In this document: one piece after another, positions 45,904-54,549 of the stretch | How positions within the stretch are numbered: the stretch's first letter is position 1 | How the letters are laid out: the number at the start of each line of letters is the position of its first letter | Assembly: GCA_937922785.1 (NCBI GenBank) | Contig: CALAJQ010000029.1 | Location: 1 to 64,000, forward strand | Direction of reading: 5' to 3' | From: an uncultured Acidimicrobiales bacterium | GTDB lineage: Bacteria; Actinomycetota; Acidimicrobiia; Acidimicrobiales; SZUA-35 | DNA: 64,000 nt | The notes under the pieces: model-generated | The model's input: the letters and a program-made list of their open reading frames with translations, nothing else | Told to the model about the DNA's origin: nothing | Databases searched by the model: none | Translations under genes and position numbers: made by a program

Positions 45904-46834
45904 TCAGGACATTCCCGATTCCGAATCTGGCATGGTCAAATCTGGCTCTGGTAAGGGCGGCCTTGGCCCATGGGCAGCCCGTGGGGGAGGCATAGGCAGC
46001 CTCATACCCCTAGGCGATGACGATTTGGTTATCGATCTCCGTGAGATCCCCGTAGGTGCGGTAGAGGCAAACGAGTATCAGCCCCGCGAGGTATTTGACG
46101 AAGAAGCCCTAGGCGGGCTTACCGATTCAGTACGCGAGCTTGGCGTGCTGCAGCCTATTTTGGTCCGCCCCAGCGGACCTGACAGCTTCGAGCTAATCGC
46201 GGGCGAGCGTCGCTGGCGCGCTGCTCGGCGCGCTGGATTGTCAACCATTCCGGCAGTCATTCGTGAGATCAATGATCAAACCTCGCTAGAGCACGCACTG
46301 GTAGAGAACCTCCATCGCCAAGATCTCAACGCTTTGGAGGAGGCAGCTGCATTCCAGCAACTGATAGATGAGTTCGGACTAACTCAAGAGCAAGTGGCCA
46401 GCCGTACTGGCAAGAGCCGCTCCGCTGTTGCGAATACTCTTCGGTTGTTTCAGCTGCCTGGAGCCGTGCAGCGTATGGTGGCCACCAGCGAGCTGACTGC
46501 AGGCCATGCTCGAGCGTTGCTGGGCCACCCAGACGCTCAATTCCAATTGGATTTGGCTGGGCGGATTATCGCCGAAGGGCTAAATGTCCGTCAGGTAGAA
46601 GCCGAGGTTAGGCAGGCTCTAGGCAAAGCCACAGAGGTTGACGACAAGCCCATACGCACTGCCCATACCCCTTCTGTCGCTGAGTTGGAAGTGCAAGACG
46701 TCTTGGGAACACTGCTCGACACGAGAGTAAAAGTGCAGCAGGGGAGCGGAGTTGGCAAAATCGTCATCTCATTCGCTGATGACGATGACTTAGACCGAAT
46801 TTTCCGGGCAATTGCTCGTGCGGAGCGCATCTAG
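45890..46834 (+). CDS. parB: Chromosome partitioning protein ParB
   Basis: Binds parS, hydrolyses CTP and slides along DNA as a clamp. From GTG 45890 it has 314 residues: ParB/Srx CTP-binding motifs ANEYQPRE and GERRWRAARRAG, the ENLHRQDLNALEEA block, the HTH (LTQEQVASRTGKSRSAVANTLRLFQLP) and the C-terminal dimerisation domain. ATG 45932 is a later alternative start. The N-terminus (GLGRGL-like GGLGPWAARGG) suits interaction with ParA. Confidence 0.94.
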   Translation: MTPPNQDIPDSESGMVKSGSGKGGLGPWAARGGGIGSLIPLGDDDLVIDLREIPVGAVEANEYQPREVFDEEALGGLTDSVRELGVLQPILVRPSGPDSFELIAGERRWRAARRAGLSTIPAVIREINDQTSLEHALVENLHRQDLNALEEAAAFQQLIDEFGLTQEQVASRTGKSRSAVANTLRLFQLPGAVQRMVATSELTAGHARALLGHPDAQFQLDLAGRIIAEGLNVRQVEAEVRQALGKATEVDDKPIRTAHTPSVAELEVQDVLGTLLDTRVKVQQGSGVGKIVISFADDDDLDRIFRAIARAERI

Positions 46835-46963
46835 TCCGACGCCTGGGGATAAGGCTGTGGAAGCTGTGGGAATTGGTACATGCAGCGTGATGCAAGTCAT
46901 GTCCGTATTTAGCTGCTCTTGTGCCTATGGGCGAGCTTTATGCAGGCGCTGGGGCCTTGGGCG

Positions 46964-47287
46964 CTAGATGCCGATCTCTTCCATGATCTGAGTCTTGCTC
47001 TTGCCGCCCGTAATGCGCTTGGTGATCTCGCCATTTTCGAACAGCAGCATGGTTGGCAGGCTCATGACCTGATATCGCATTCCGATCGACTGGTGATCAT
47101 CTACGTTGATCTTCGCAATTTTCACCCGATCAGGATGCTCCTGTGCGATTTCTTCGAGGAACGGAGCAATCGCTTTGCAAGGACCGCACCATTCAGCCCA
47201 GAAGTCAACCAACATGGGGGTCCCGCCTGCGGCGGTTAGGGCGTCATCGAAGGAATCGGCGGTTAGATCAGCTACGTGGTCGCTCAT
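46964..47287 (-). CDS. trxA: Thioredoxin
   Basis: A 107-residue cytosolic thioredoxin with the active site WCGPC (about 33-37), the FWAEWCGPCKAIAPF strand-helix and cis-proline MSLPTMLLF. It is reduced by the thioredoxin reductase encoded 85 bp upstream on the same strand. The trxB-trx order next to a SigM-like sigma factor matches mycobacterial Rv3911-Rv3914. Confidence 0.95.
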   Translation of the reverse strand: MSDHVADLTADSFDDALTAAGGTPMLVDFWAEWCGPCKAIAPFLEEIAQEHPDRVKIAKINVDDHQSIGMRYQVMSLPTMLLFENGEITKRITGGKSKTQIMEEIGI

Positions 47288-47371
47288 GAGGTTTGCTTTC
47301 TTTCTACTGCGGGTTCTAAAGATCGGTCGGATAGATCGCTTGCGCTAACGGGCCTGGGGCCATTTAACACC

Positions 47372-48334
47372 TTAGTGTTGGTCTTCGAGCCAACGCTCTG
47401 CATCGATTGCGGCGACACAGCCAGACCCGGCGGAGGTGATCGCCTGTCGGTAAGTGCTGTCTTGGACGTCGCCACACGCAAACACGCCTTCGACGTCGGT
47501 GTAGCTAGACGGTGCCTTGGTGGCCAAATAGCCGTTGTCTCGCATTTCGAGCTGGCCTTTGAACAGATCTGTGTTTGGACGGTGGCCAATTGCCACAAAC
47601 ATGCCAGTGACGTCCAAGACAGTCTCTTCGTCAGTCTTGACGTTTTTGATCTTTATGCCTGAAAGCTGCTCATCGCCCAAGATCTCGGTAACGGTGGAGT
47701 CCCAGATGAACTTGATCTTAGGGTTAGCCATGGCCCGGTCTTGCATGATCTTTGAGGCTCGGAGCTCATCGCGGCGATGGATGATCGTTACCGACTTGCC
47801 GAACTTGGTTAGGAAGCTCGCCTCTTCAAGCGCAGAGTCGCCTCCACCGATCACAGCGATGTCGTGATCACGGAAGAAGAATCCGTCACAGGTGGCACAG
47901 GTAGACACTCCTCGGCCAATTAGGCGCGTCTCGTTCTCGAGGTTCAACATGAGCGCCTTGGCTCCAGTGGAAACAATTACCGAGTTGGCTTTGAGAGTTG
48001 GCTCTGGCGCGTCGGGATCGCCGACCCAAAGGCTGAATGGCCGATTCGAGAAGTCCACCTTGGTGACCTTGTCGATGCGGATATCTGCTCCGAACCGCTT
48101 TGCCTGTTCCTGGAACTCCATCATCAGGTCAGGACCCATGATTCCGTCTTTGAACCCTGGATAGTTCTCTACTTCGGTGGTCAACATGAGCTGTCCGCCA
48201 GGCTGATCGCCGGTACTTGAGGGTTCGCCGGCGATGACCACAGGATCAAGCCCGGCCCGGGCGGTGTAGATGGCTGCGGTAAGACCTGCTGGTCCGGAGC
48301 CAATGATTACTACGTCGTGAATTTCTGAACTCAT
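47372..48334 (-). CDS. trxB: Thioredoxin reductase
   Basis: FAD/NADPH enzyme reducing thioredoxin, 320 residues. FAD motif IIGSGPAGLTAAIYTARAG, redox-active CATCDG, the NADPH-binding GGGDSALEEA, and the final GCVAAIDAERWL. ATG 48334 overlaps the stop of the small membrane gene upstream (ATGA), which fixes the start; the longer frame to 48406 is not needed. Confidence 0.95.
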   Translation of the reverse strand: MSSEIHDVVIIGSGPAGLTAAIYTARAGLDPVVIAGEPSSTGDQPGGQLMLTTEVENYPGFKDGIMGPDLMMEFQEQAKRFGADIRIDKVTKVDFSNRPFSLWVGDPDAPEPTLKANSVIVSTGAKALMLNLENETRLIGRGVSTCATCDGFFFRDHDIAVIGGGDSALEEASFLTKFGKSVTIIHRRDELRASKIMQDRAMANPKIKFIWDSTVTEILGDEQLSGIKIKNVKTDEETVLDVTGMFVAIGHRPNTDLFKGQLEMRDNGYLATKAPSSYTDVEGVFACGDVQDSTYRQAITSAGSGCVAAIDAERWLEDQH

Positions 48335-48690
48335 ATGTCCTTTTTCCGCCATGAGCTCCACCCCAAGAAGATGAAGAGGGTTCCCATGATCAAGTAGGCC
48401 AACCAAACTTCGCCGTCGCTAAGGAACGGCAATAAGTTGGTCAGTGCGACCAAGAATCGCACCATCATGATTAAGCCCAAAATGGCCAGCATTATTCCAA
48501 TTAGGCCCGCAGCCAAGAAATAAACTGCGGCTCGAGATGCCACAAGAGCCTTGCCGGTAGTGGCGCCCCGTACAGTGTCGACATATCCGACCACCGTGGC
48601 TGTGGCCTTCCCAGCCCAGTCCTCAGACTCTGACAAGTCTGACGCCAAAGAATCTGGCGTCAATGAATCTGAAGTGGCATCGCTGTCCAT
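48331..48690 (-). CDS. Small membrane protein, unknown
   Basis: A 119-residue protein: acidic Ser/Asp-rich N-terminus (1-25), then two transmembrane segments at about 52-80 (AAVYFLAAGLIGIMLAILGLIMMV) and 93-113 (WLAYLIMGTLFIFLGWSSW), with a basic end RKKDI. No family recognised. It couples to trxB by a 4-bp overlap and follows the anti-sigma gene at 19 bp, so it is part of the sigma-anti-sigma-trxB operon. Confidence 0.65.
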   Translation of the reverse strand: MDSDATSDSLTPDSLASDLSESEDWAGKATATVVGYVDTVRGATTGKALVASRAAVYFLAAGLIGIMLAILGLIMMVRFLVALTNLLPFLSDGEVWLAYLIMGTLFIFLGWSSWRKKDI

Positions 48691-48709
48691 AGCTGGCCAG
48701 CGTAGCGAC

Positions 48710-49606
48710 TTAGCTTTGGCTGAGCACCTCGCAGCGCTCGTTGACGATCAACGCGGTGCGGCCGCCATCAGCGCCGGTGTCATAGATAAGTACCTCTGCC
48801 GGCTCGCCAGAGCGAGTGAATGGGATGACCAGAACCAACTCCCCGTCAGGAGCATCGAAGTTGTGCTCGGGTCCGCAACGGTCATAAGTCTCAGGTTCGA
48901 TTGGAGGCTGCTTGGTAGCGAGCTCGGCTACTCGGCTAGGGGTAAGAGTCTCGTTCGTGACAAAGGGCGCACCGTCTAGATCGATTAGATCTGGAAGTTC
49001 AAAGCCTAATTCTGCCTCATCTTCCATAGCGTCGTCTTCCATTGCCTCGTCGGCAGAGTCATCGTCTGACATAGCTTCGGTCGACTCTGGCATCGCAGCT
49101 CCGGACTCTGCTCCCTCCTCCATGCGGTCATCGATTGCGTCGCCATCGGATCCGCTGTCTGCGGCAATCATTGACTCCATAGCCTCGGTTGTTGCGGTTG
49201 CTTGGTCCGCGGCTGATTCTGAGTCTCCTCCACCTGAGAAGTTCTGCGCAGCTATTCCAAGTCCGGCTAGCACCGCAATCGAACAAAACGCAGGGACGAA
49301 CCATCTAGGGAATCCCCATTTGGAGGCTTTTGCGGCACCGGTTTGAGGTGGGACCGAGGGCTGGGCGGCTAGAACCGCTCGCTGGGCAGCGTCGGCGCGA
49401 AATTGGTCCATTGCCAAGGCGATCTGGGCCTGAGCCAGCCCCGCAGGAGCCTTTGGCACCTCTGACTGGGATACAAACTCCGACGCCACTTCCAGTTGGC
49501 TTTTGGCAGCACTGAACCCGGGATCGCCTTCATAGCGAGCTAGCTCTTCTGCGGTGGCTTCACCGTCTATCGCTGCGGAGGCGATTTTGTCGATTTCAGG
49601 ATTCAT
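48710..49606 (-). CDS. Membrane anti-sigma-factor-like protein
   Basis: A 298-residue protein. The N-terminal 90 residues are helical and alanine-rich, with the start MNPEIDKIASAAIDGEATAEELARYEGDP as in anti-sigma factors of the RsmA/zf-HC2-like class but without Cys/His zinc ligands. One transmembrane segment at about 104-122, then a very acidic Asp/Glu/Met/Ser spacer (160-210) and a C-terminal extracytoplasmic domain with two cysteines (CGPE and NERCEV). It starts 6 bp after the ECF sigma gene, so it most likely controls it. Confidence 0.75.
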   Translation of the reverse strand: MNPEIDKIASAAIDGEATAEELARYEGDPGFSAAKSQLEVASEFVSQSEVPKAPAGLAQAQIALAMDQFRADAAQRAVLAAQPSVPPQTGAAKASKWGFPRWFVPAFCSIAVLAGLGIAAQNFSGGGDSESAADQATATTEAMESMIAADSGSDGDAIDDRMEEGAESGAAMPESTEAMSDDDSADEAMEDDAMEDEAELGFELPDLIDLDGAPFVTNETLTPSRVAELATKQPPIEPETYDRCGPEHNFDAPDGELVLVIPFTRSGEPAEVLIYDTGADGGRTALIVNERCEVLSQS

Positions 49607-49612
49607 TGCGAT

Positions 49613-50113
49613 CTATTGACGTTTCTCGGGGTCAGTTTGGTTCCCCGGGTCTTCAAGGATTTTGGCCAAGTGTCTGCGACCTCTGGCGATTCGGGATCTC
49701 ACGGTGCCTGCAGGAAGCTCAAGCGTGGCCGCTATCTCGGCATAATCCATGCCTAGGAGGTCTCGAAGAACCACTGGGGCCTGGAATTCTTCGGGAATTT
49801 GAGGCAAAGCGTCGTCGATGGCCAGGCGGTTGGCTATTTCGGAATCGATAGATGGCGCAGTAGAGGGAACTTCGATATCGGCCATGGCGGGAGTAGGTCT
49901 ACGTTTGCGGCGACGAAGTTCATCCAGTGCGGCATTTGTTGCAACTCGGTAACTCCAAGTCTTAAAGCTGGCCCGACCGTCAAAGCGATGAATGCCTTTC
50001 ACGATTGCCATCAGGGCCTCCTGTGAAGCGTCCGCTGCGTCGGCGTCGTTGCCAGCAAGTCGTCTACAGATGGCATAGATCCGGTCATAATGGGTCGCCA
50101 AAAGAGAGTTCAT
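49613..50113 (-). CDS. ECF sigma factor, SigM-like
   Basis: A 166-residue extracytoplasmic-function sigma factor. Region 2: THYDRIYAICRRLAGNDADAADASQEALMAIVKGIHRFDGRASFKTWSYRVATNAALDELRRRKRR. Region 4: ALPQIPEEFQAPVVLRDLLGMDYAEIAATLELPAGTVRSRIARGRRHLA. The context sigma/anti-sigma/trxB/trx equals that of mycobacterial sigM, which responds to oxidative and late-growth stress. Orthology is inferred from synteny, not proven. Confidence 0.88.
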   Translation of the reverse strand: MNSLLATHYDRIYAICRRLAGNDADAADASQEALMAIVKGIHRFDGRASFKTWSYRVATNAALDELRRRKRRPTPAMADIEVPSTAPSIDSEIANRLAIDDALPQIPEEFQAPVVLRDLLGMDYAEIAATLELPAGTVRSRIARGRRHLAKILEDPGNQTDPEKRQ

Positions 50114-50179
50114 CGCATCTGCGTCACCACCCTGGGCAGCAGAAACAAGCTGGTCGTCTGATCTAGCGATTTGGAGATC

Positions 50180-51793
50180 CTAGCCGAGCGATATCTCGCC
50201 AAGTTCGAAGCTCTCCCCAACAAGATCATCCTCGCTTCTTTGGGGCGACACGCCCGGGCTAGTTATCCACAACAAGAGCTGGTTGCCGATCGCTCCGTCA
50301 ACTGAGATCTCAGCGCTTCCGTTTTGATCTGTGACTACTGCTTCGGGTTCTCCCCACGAACCTGGTCCTTCGGAGAAGTCATCGGCGACGTAAATGCTTG
50401 CCGACCAGCCCTGAGTTTCGGTAGTGATGCTGATGGTGTTGACCTCTGAAAGGCGACCCATGTTGATGAGCAGACCAACTCCCGCCTTTTGGTTCGCAAA
50501 GCTGGTCCGGTAGGTCTCGGTTTTCCACACAGTGTTGGGATCACCATCGAATGCGTCGTTGACCAACTCGTCGTGTTCAACGCCGTCGCCCTCAGGGTCA
50601 ACGGCCGCAGCACTCACGATTGATGGTGGGAAGATCTCGGTTGAGTCAAGCAGGGGAGTGGTGGTCTCGGCGGAGGATCCGATGCTTGGAATCGACGGGG
50701 TCACACTTGATATTGGCGACCTCGTAATCAGGACACCAGCCAACAATAAGGCACCCGCCACAAGGGCCAGAAGTAAGGCCGGCACGATCCATGATCGCTC
50801 TGACTTCAGAAAACTCACGGGCTGTTCGGGATCGTCAGGGATTATCTCTATGTCGTCGTGATGTTCGGCCCAATCGTGGGAATCGGCCCAATCGTGGGAA
50901 TCGGAGACCATGATGGTTTGGTCCAAGCCGTCACTTGAGTGGTTTTGATCCCAGCTTTTGGATTCATAGCCAAGCGCCGCCCGGACATCAGCCGCTGTCC
51001 CGAACCTGTCGTTGGGATCTCGTTGCAGCAAACGGTTGACAATGTCATCGATTGTTCGTCCGATGTCACTTCGCAATTGAGAGGCCCGAGGAGCAGGGCC
51101 TTGCAGACGAGCGAACGCAGTAGCAACGTCTGTTTCAGCCGAGAATGGCGGTTTGCCGGTGAGCGCCTCGAACATCACGATTCCAAGTGAATAGAGATCG
51201 GTTCGCGGATCAGCCTCATCACCGTTTACTTGTTCAGGTGCCAGATACTTGGCTGTGCCCAGCAACGTGCCGGTGACTGTTAGATCTGTGTCTTCTCCCG
51301 CTTTTGCAATGCCAAAGTCGGTGACCATGACACGACGATCAGACCTGACCAGGATGTTGGAAGGCTTGATGTCGCGGTGGACAACGCCGTTCCGATGAGC
51401 CATCTCAAGAGCGCTACAGACCTGCTGGCCCACGTCAACTACGTCGCTGGGACGCAAGTAACCGTGATCGTCCAACAGACTTCTTAGCGTTCGACCGCGC
51501 ACGTATTCCATCACGATCGCCTCGACACCGTTATCGGAAACGGTGTCATAAATTTGGACGATGTTGGCGTGGGAGAGCTTGGCGGCGTTCTTTGCTTCCT
51601 GCTTGAAGCGAAGTAGGAAACCAGTGTCAGTTGCCAGGTGAGGGTGCAATAGCTTTACAGCAACTTCGCGTCCCAGAACTGGGTCATGTGCTCGCCAAAC
51701 CTGGGCCATGCCACCTGTGGCCACTGGTTCAAGCAACTCATAGCGTCCACCGAGACGAGTGCCTTGGGTAGCGGTGAATTGGCCGGGAATCAC
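50180..51793 (-). CDS. Ser/Thr protein kinase with discoidin-like C-terminus
   Basis: A 537-residue membrane kinase. The Hanks domain looks catalytically complete: GGMAQV glycine loop, AVKLL lysine, VVHRDIKPSNIL, TDFGIAK and APEQ. A linker with a duplicated SDSHDWA follows, then one transmembrane segment (about 333-353) and an outer domain (SIVSAAAVDPEGDGVEHDELVNDAFDGDPNTVWKTE) resembling the C-terminus of mycobacterial Rv3910. In Rv3910 this part is fused to MurJ and a pseudokinase; here MurJ is absent. GTG start, overlapping the DUF6049 stop. Confidence 0.88.
   Translation of the reverse strand: MIPGQFTATQGTRLGGRYELLEPVATGGMAQVWRAHDPVLGREVAVKLLHPHLATDTGFLLRFKQEAKNAAKLSHANIVQIYDTVSDNGVEAIVMEYVRGRTLRSLLDDHGYLRPSDVVDVGQQVCSALEMAHRNGVVHRDIKPSNILVRSDRRVMVTDFGIAKAGEDTDLTVTGTLLGTAKYLAPEQVNGDEADPRTDLYSLGIVMFEALTGKPPFSAETDVATAFARLQGPAPRASQLRSDIGRTIDDIVNRLLQRDPNDRFGTAADVRAALGYESKSWDQNHSSDGLDQTIMVSDSHDWADSHDWAEHHDDIEIIPDDPEQPVSFLKSERSWIVPALLLALVAGALLLAGVLITRSPISSVTPSIPSIGSSAETTTPLLDSTEIFPPSIVSAAAVDPEGDGVEHDELVNDAFDGDPNTVWKTETYRTSFANQKAGVGLLINMGRLSEVNTISITTETQGWSASIYVADDFSEGPGSWGEPEAVVTDQNGSAEISVDGAIGNQLLLWITSPGVSPQRSEDDLVGESFELGEISLG
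50865..50900. repeat. 18-bp tandem duplication in the kinase linker
   Basis: TCGGCCCAATCGTGGGAA is repeated exactly, giving SDSHDWADSHDWAEHH in the protein between the kinase domain and the membrane helix. The frame is preserved. Confidence 0.85.
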
Positions 51794-53778
51794 GTCAGCA
51801 CGCTACCCGGTGTAGAGGTACCGGTCGGGTCGGTTTTGCCTAATTGATCTCCCGATCGTCCTAGGTGGTTCGGGCTGGCTCCACCAGTGTTGTCAAAATC
51901 GGCCGGGTTCTGGGTTGATTCGAGTCCCTGTCCGCGTTCGCGCCGGCGCCTATTCCTCGCGTTTGTAATCCACCAGATGATGAGGACGGCCAGGGCCGCT
52001 CCCGACAAAGCAAAACCCAAGCCGGGCACCGCTGTAGATCGGATCTGGAAGCGAGTTGACGCTAGCTCTACGGCGCCATCGGGCGAGAGAACTTCGACTT
52101 CCAGCGGGGACAGTCCCAATGACCGAGCCTCGACGTTGATTTCCAGCGTGTTCACGCCTGGGTCAAGCACATACAACGCGTTTTGTTCCAGTACCTGAAC
52201 CTTGCGGCTGGTGAAACGCAGCTGAACTTGGCGAGGCCCGTCTGCGTTGTTGGAGATCGTAAGCGGGATCACGCTCTTGGTTGCGGCCAGAGTTATCGCC
52301 GGCCCCTGAGGCATTTCGATCGGAGCTAGTGCTTCCTCCAGGCCCATCCGTGCTGCCCTGAGTGCCCGTAGTCTGTCGTCGGGGTTTCGTTCACGGCTAA
52401 AGCTGGTAAGGATGTTGTTCTCCGCAGTTACCGGGTGTAGCCCGCCCGAAACGTGGAAGTCGCGGTAGGTGTCCAGAAGGCGAATAACCGAATCCAGTTC
52501 GGCCCCAATTGCGGCCAAATCCTGCGTCGGGCGCTCAGCGGGCCGGATCGGCAGCGAGGATGCGAATTCAGCCGAATCAGCAAGCGAGATCGGCCTCATC
52601 AACCCTGATGACCCGACAGCGGCCAGGAACGTGTCGGCTGAGTCGAGTCCAAGGGAAGTGACCGCGTTGCCGCCCAGAAGAATTGGCTCAGACTCGCGAG
52701 ATTGTCTTATTGCCAATATTGCGATCAGGCGGTGAGTGTTCTCGATGGCAAGCGGCCCAGCTGCCAGTTCGTTAGTCAACTCACTATCGGCCTCGATTAC
52801 TTTGATTGTGTTGGACTCGCTACCGATCTCGCCCGCTGATCCAGCGCCACCTGCCGAGCGGACGACCGTGGTGATTCCGGCCTCGCGAAGTAGCTGCGCA
52901 CCTGACTCGGTTAGTTCGGCGTCCAAAGCAACAATGCCGGGCACAGAATTGAGCCTGAGTTCTGCCAGTTCACTGGCCGTGCGTTCAACTGAAGTTAGGT
53001 AGAGCGCCTGGTGAGCGATTTCTGCTAGCGCCGACGGGTCGAGGTCAAATGACGGGGACACCAGCACAGGTCGATCACCCAAAGCGGCTCGAAAGTCATC
53101 CGCTAGCGCTGAGTCGGTGGCTAGCTGGGTGAGAGCGCCCTCATCCAACTGAACAGTCAGGGGAAGATCGGGCCGCAGCGTGAGCAGCCCTGTGGCGTCG
53201 GCGATAGTTATGTCCTCTGCTGCGGACACGCCCAAGATGAACCCCACGGGTAGCGGTTCAATTTCGGCAATATCGTTTGGCAGTCGGACAAGGTTTGACC
53301 TAAGAGAGGCGACCGTGCCGACCTCGCCCCGAACCTCGATTGAAACCGGGTACACGCCGGCCTCACGCAGAAGAATCCGATCGTCACTTCCAGAAACTGC
53401 ACGTATTGGAATGGAGATCTGGATCCGATTGTCGCTTCTGAGAAGCGCAGTTATCGGTGTCGGGGTTGTCCTGTTTAGGACGCCGGTCGGGTTCGAAGTG
53501 ACCTCAGATTCGGAACTGATCGGCGTATGAATAAGTACCGATACCGCAAGGTCAGACGTGAATGGACCCGTCCACTCCAACTCTGCTTCGAAGACGCCTT
53601 CGGCTGGTACATATGCTGACTGGCGCAACAGTCTTAACCGGCCGTCCTGAGCGCTGGAAGCTGGACTAAGCAGGGCCAAACTGAGTGCAGAGGTCAGTCC
53701 GAAAGTCACTATCGCCGCCAGAACGACGACCACAATATCTGTTTGTTTGGGTCGGGTTTCTCGCTTGGGAAATCTCAT
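51790..53778 (-). CDS. DUF6049 family secreted/membrane protein
   Basis: A 662-residue protein with an N-terminal membrane anchor (about 15-40), a long extracytoplasmic region, a C-terminal transmembrane segment (GLGFALSGAALAVLIIWWIT) and a basic tail. It corresponds by position and layout to mycobacterial Rv3909 (DUF6049), which lies between the nudix/pcnA genes and the MurJ protein. Function unknown; the context suggests cell-wall assembly. The stop and start overlap both neighbours by 4 bp. Confidence 0.8.
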   Translation of the reverse strand: MRFPKRETRPKQTDIVVVVLAAIVTFGLTSALSLALLSPASSAQDGRLRLLRQSAYVPAEGVFEAELEWTGPFTSDLAVSVLIHTPISSESEVTSNPTGVLNRTTPTPITALLRSDNRIQISIPIRAVSGSDDRILLREAGVYPVSIEVRGEVGTVASLRSNLVRLPNDIAEIEPLPVGFILGVSAAEDITIADATGLLTLRPDLPLTVQLDEGALTQLATDSALADDFRAALGDRPVLVSPSFDLDPSALAEIAHQALYLTSVERTASELAELRLNSVPGIVALDAELTESGAQLLREAGITTVVRSAGGAGSAGEIGSESNTIKVIEADSELTNELAAGPLAIENTHRLIAILAIRQSRESEPILLGGNAVTSLGLDSADTFLAAVGSSGLMRPISLADSAEFASSLPIRPAERPTQDLAAIGAELDSVIRLLDTYRDFHVSGGLHPVTAENNILTSFSRERNPDDRLRALRAARMGLEEALAPIEMPQGPAITLAATKSVIPLTISNNADGPRQVQLRFTSRKVQVLEQNALYVLDPGVNTLEINVEARSLGLSPLEVEVLSPDGAVELASTRFQIRSTAVPGLGFALSGAALAVLIIWWITNARNRRRRERGQGLESTQNPADFDNTGGASPNHLGRSGDQLGKTDPTGTSTPGSVLT

Positions 53779-54437
53779 GGGGTCCAGCTGAGAACCGACA
53801 GCTTTTCGGTCTGAAGCACAAAGCCGACATGTTCATAGAGCCCGAGCGCCCGACTGTTGTGTTCTTGAGTGTTAACAAGGATCTCGCTGGCCCCCTTGTT
53901 CCTAAGCCAGCCGAACCCATCATTGATCAGCGAAGTGCCGAGTCCTTGGCCTTCAAGCCCTGGCCGAACGGCCAGTCGCTGCAGATAACCGCGCGTTCCA
54001 GCACGACCAACAATCGCATAACCCACAACAGTCTTGTCTTGGACAATCACCCGAAACCTGTGGGTTGGCGTGGCTCGCCGAGCCTCATTCAGCGCGCCAA
54101 GATCAAAACGCCAGAACGGTTCGAACGAAGCTGCGTCAACCTCAAGTGCGCCTTGGCGATGCCACGGGGCGCCAGGGCGCGACTTGTGGCGGGGCTTGTC
54201 AAACGGCTGGCTAAGCGGACGTGACAACAAGTGGAGGTACTCATGCAAGCCGAAACCGGCTTCCAAAAACGGCTGGGCGTCCCAGGTGCTTAGTGCTGGA
54301 GTTAGAGCGCGATAGACGCCTCTGGAGCGCAGACCTTCTAAGCATCGAACTACATCAAGAGTCTCTGTGCGCCTGTGGCCTCTCGATGGGCTTACTTGCG
54401 CAATGAATCTCTCGCCCCGCCAACGCGATACTCGCAC
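53775..54437 (-). CDS. GNAT-family N-acetyltransferase
   Basis: A 220-residue GNAT protein. The acetyl-CoA-binding motif is RLAVRPGLEGQGLGTSLINDGFGWLRNKGA, followed by VNTQEHNSRALGLYEHVGF. The C-terminal half is a complete domain and the N-terminal half a weaker GNAT-like fold. The start is unclear. I take GTG 54437. The frame runs on to a start that overlaps the divergent deacetylase gene (CATG at 54549-54552). The stop overlaps the DUF6049 start (ATGA). The substrate is unknown. Confidence 0.75.
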   Translation of the reverse strand: MRVSRWRGERFIAQVSPSRGHRRTETLDVVRCLEGLRSRGVYRALTPALSTWDAQPFLEAGFGLHEYLHLLSRPLSQPFDKPRHKSRPGAPWHRQGALEVDAASFEPFWRFDLGALNEARRATPTHRFRVIVQDKTVVGYAIVGRAGTRGYLQRLAVRPGLEGQGLGTSLINDGFGWLRNKGASEILVNTQEHNSRALGLYEHVGFVLQTEKLSVLSWTP

Positions 54438-54549
54438 ACGCGACGAAGTGCTCGGTCGGGCCGAGATTCCGGATGTGTGGAGATCGACTGCTGGGTTATC
54501 CACCAACCTCAATCCTACGCTGTTGTTAGGTGCGGGTACCGTTAGCTGC

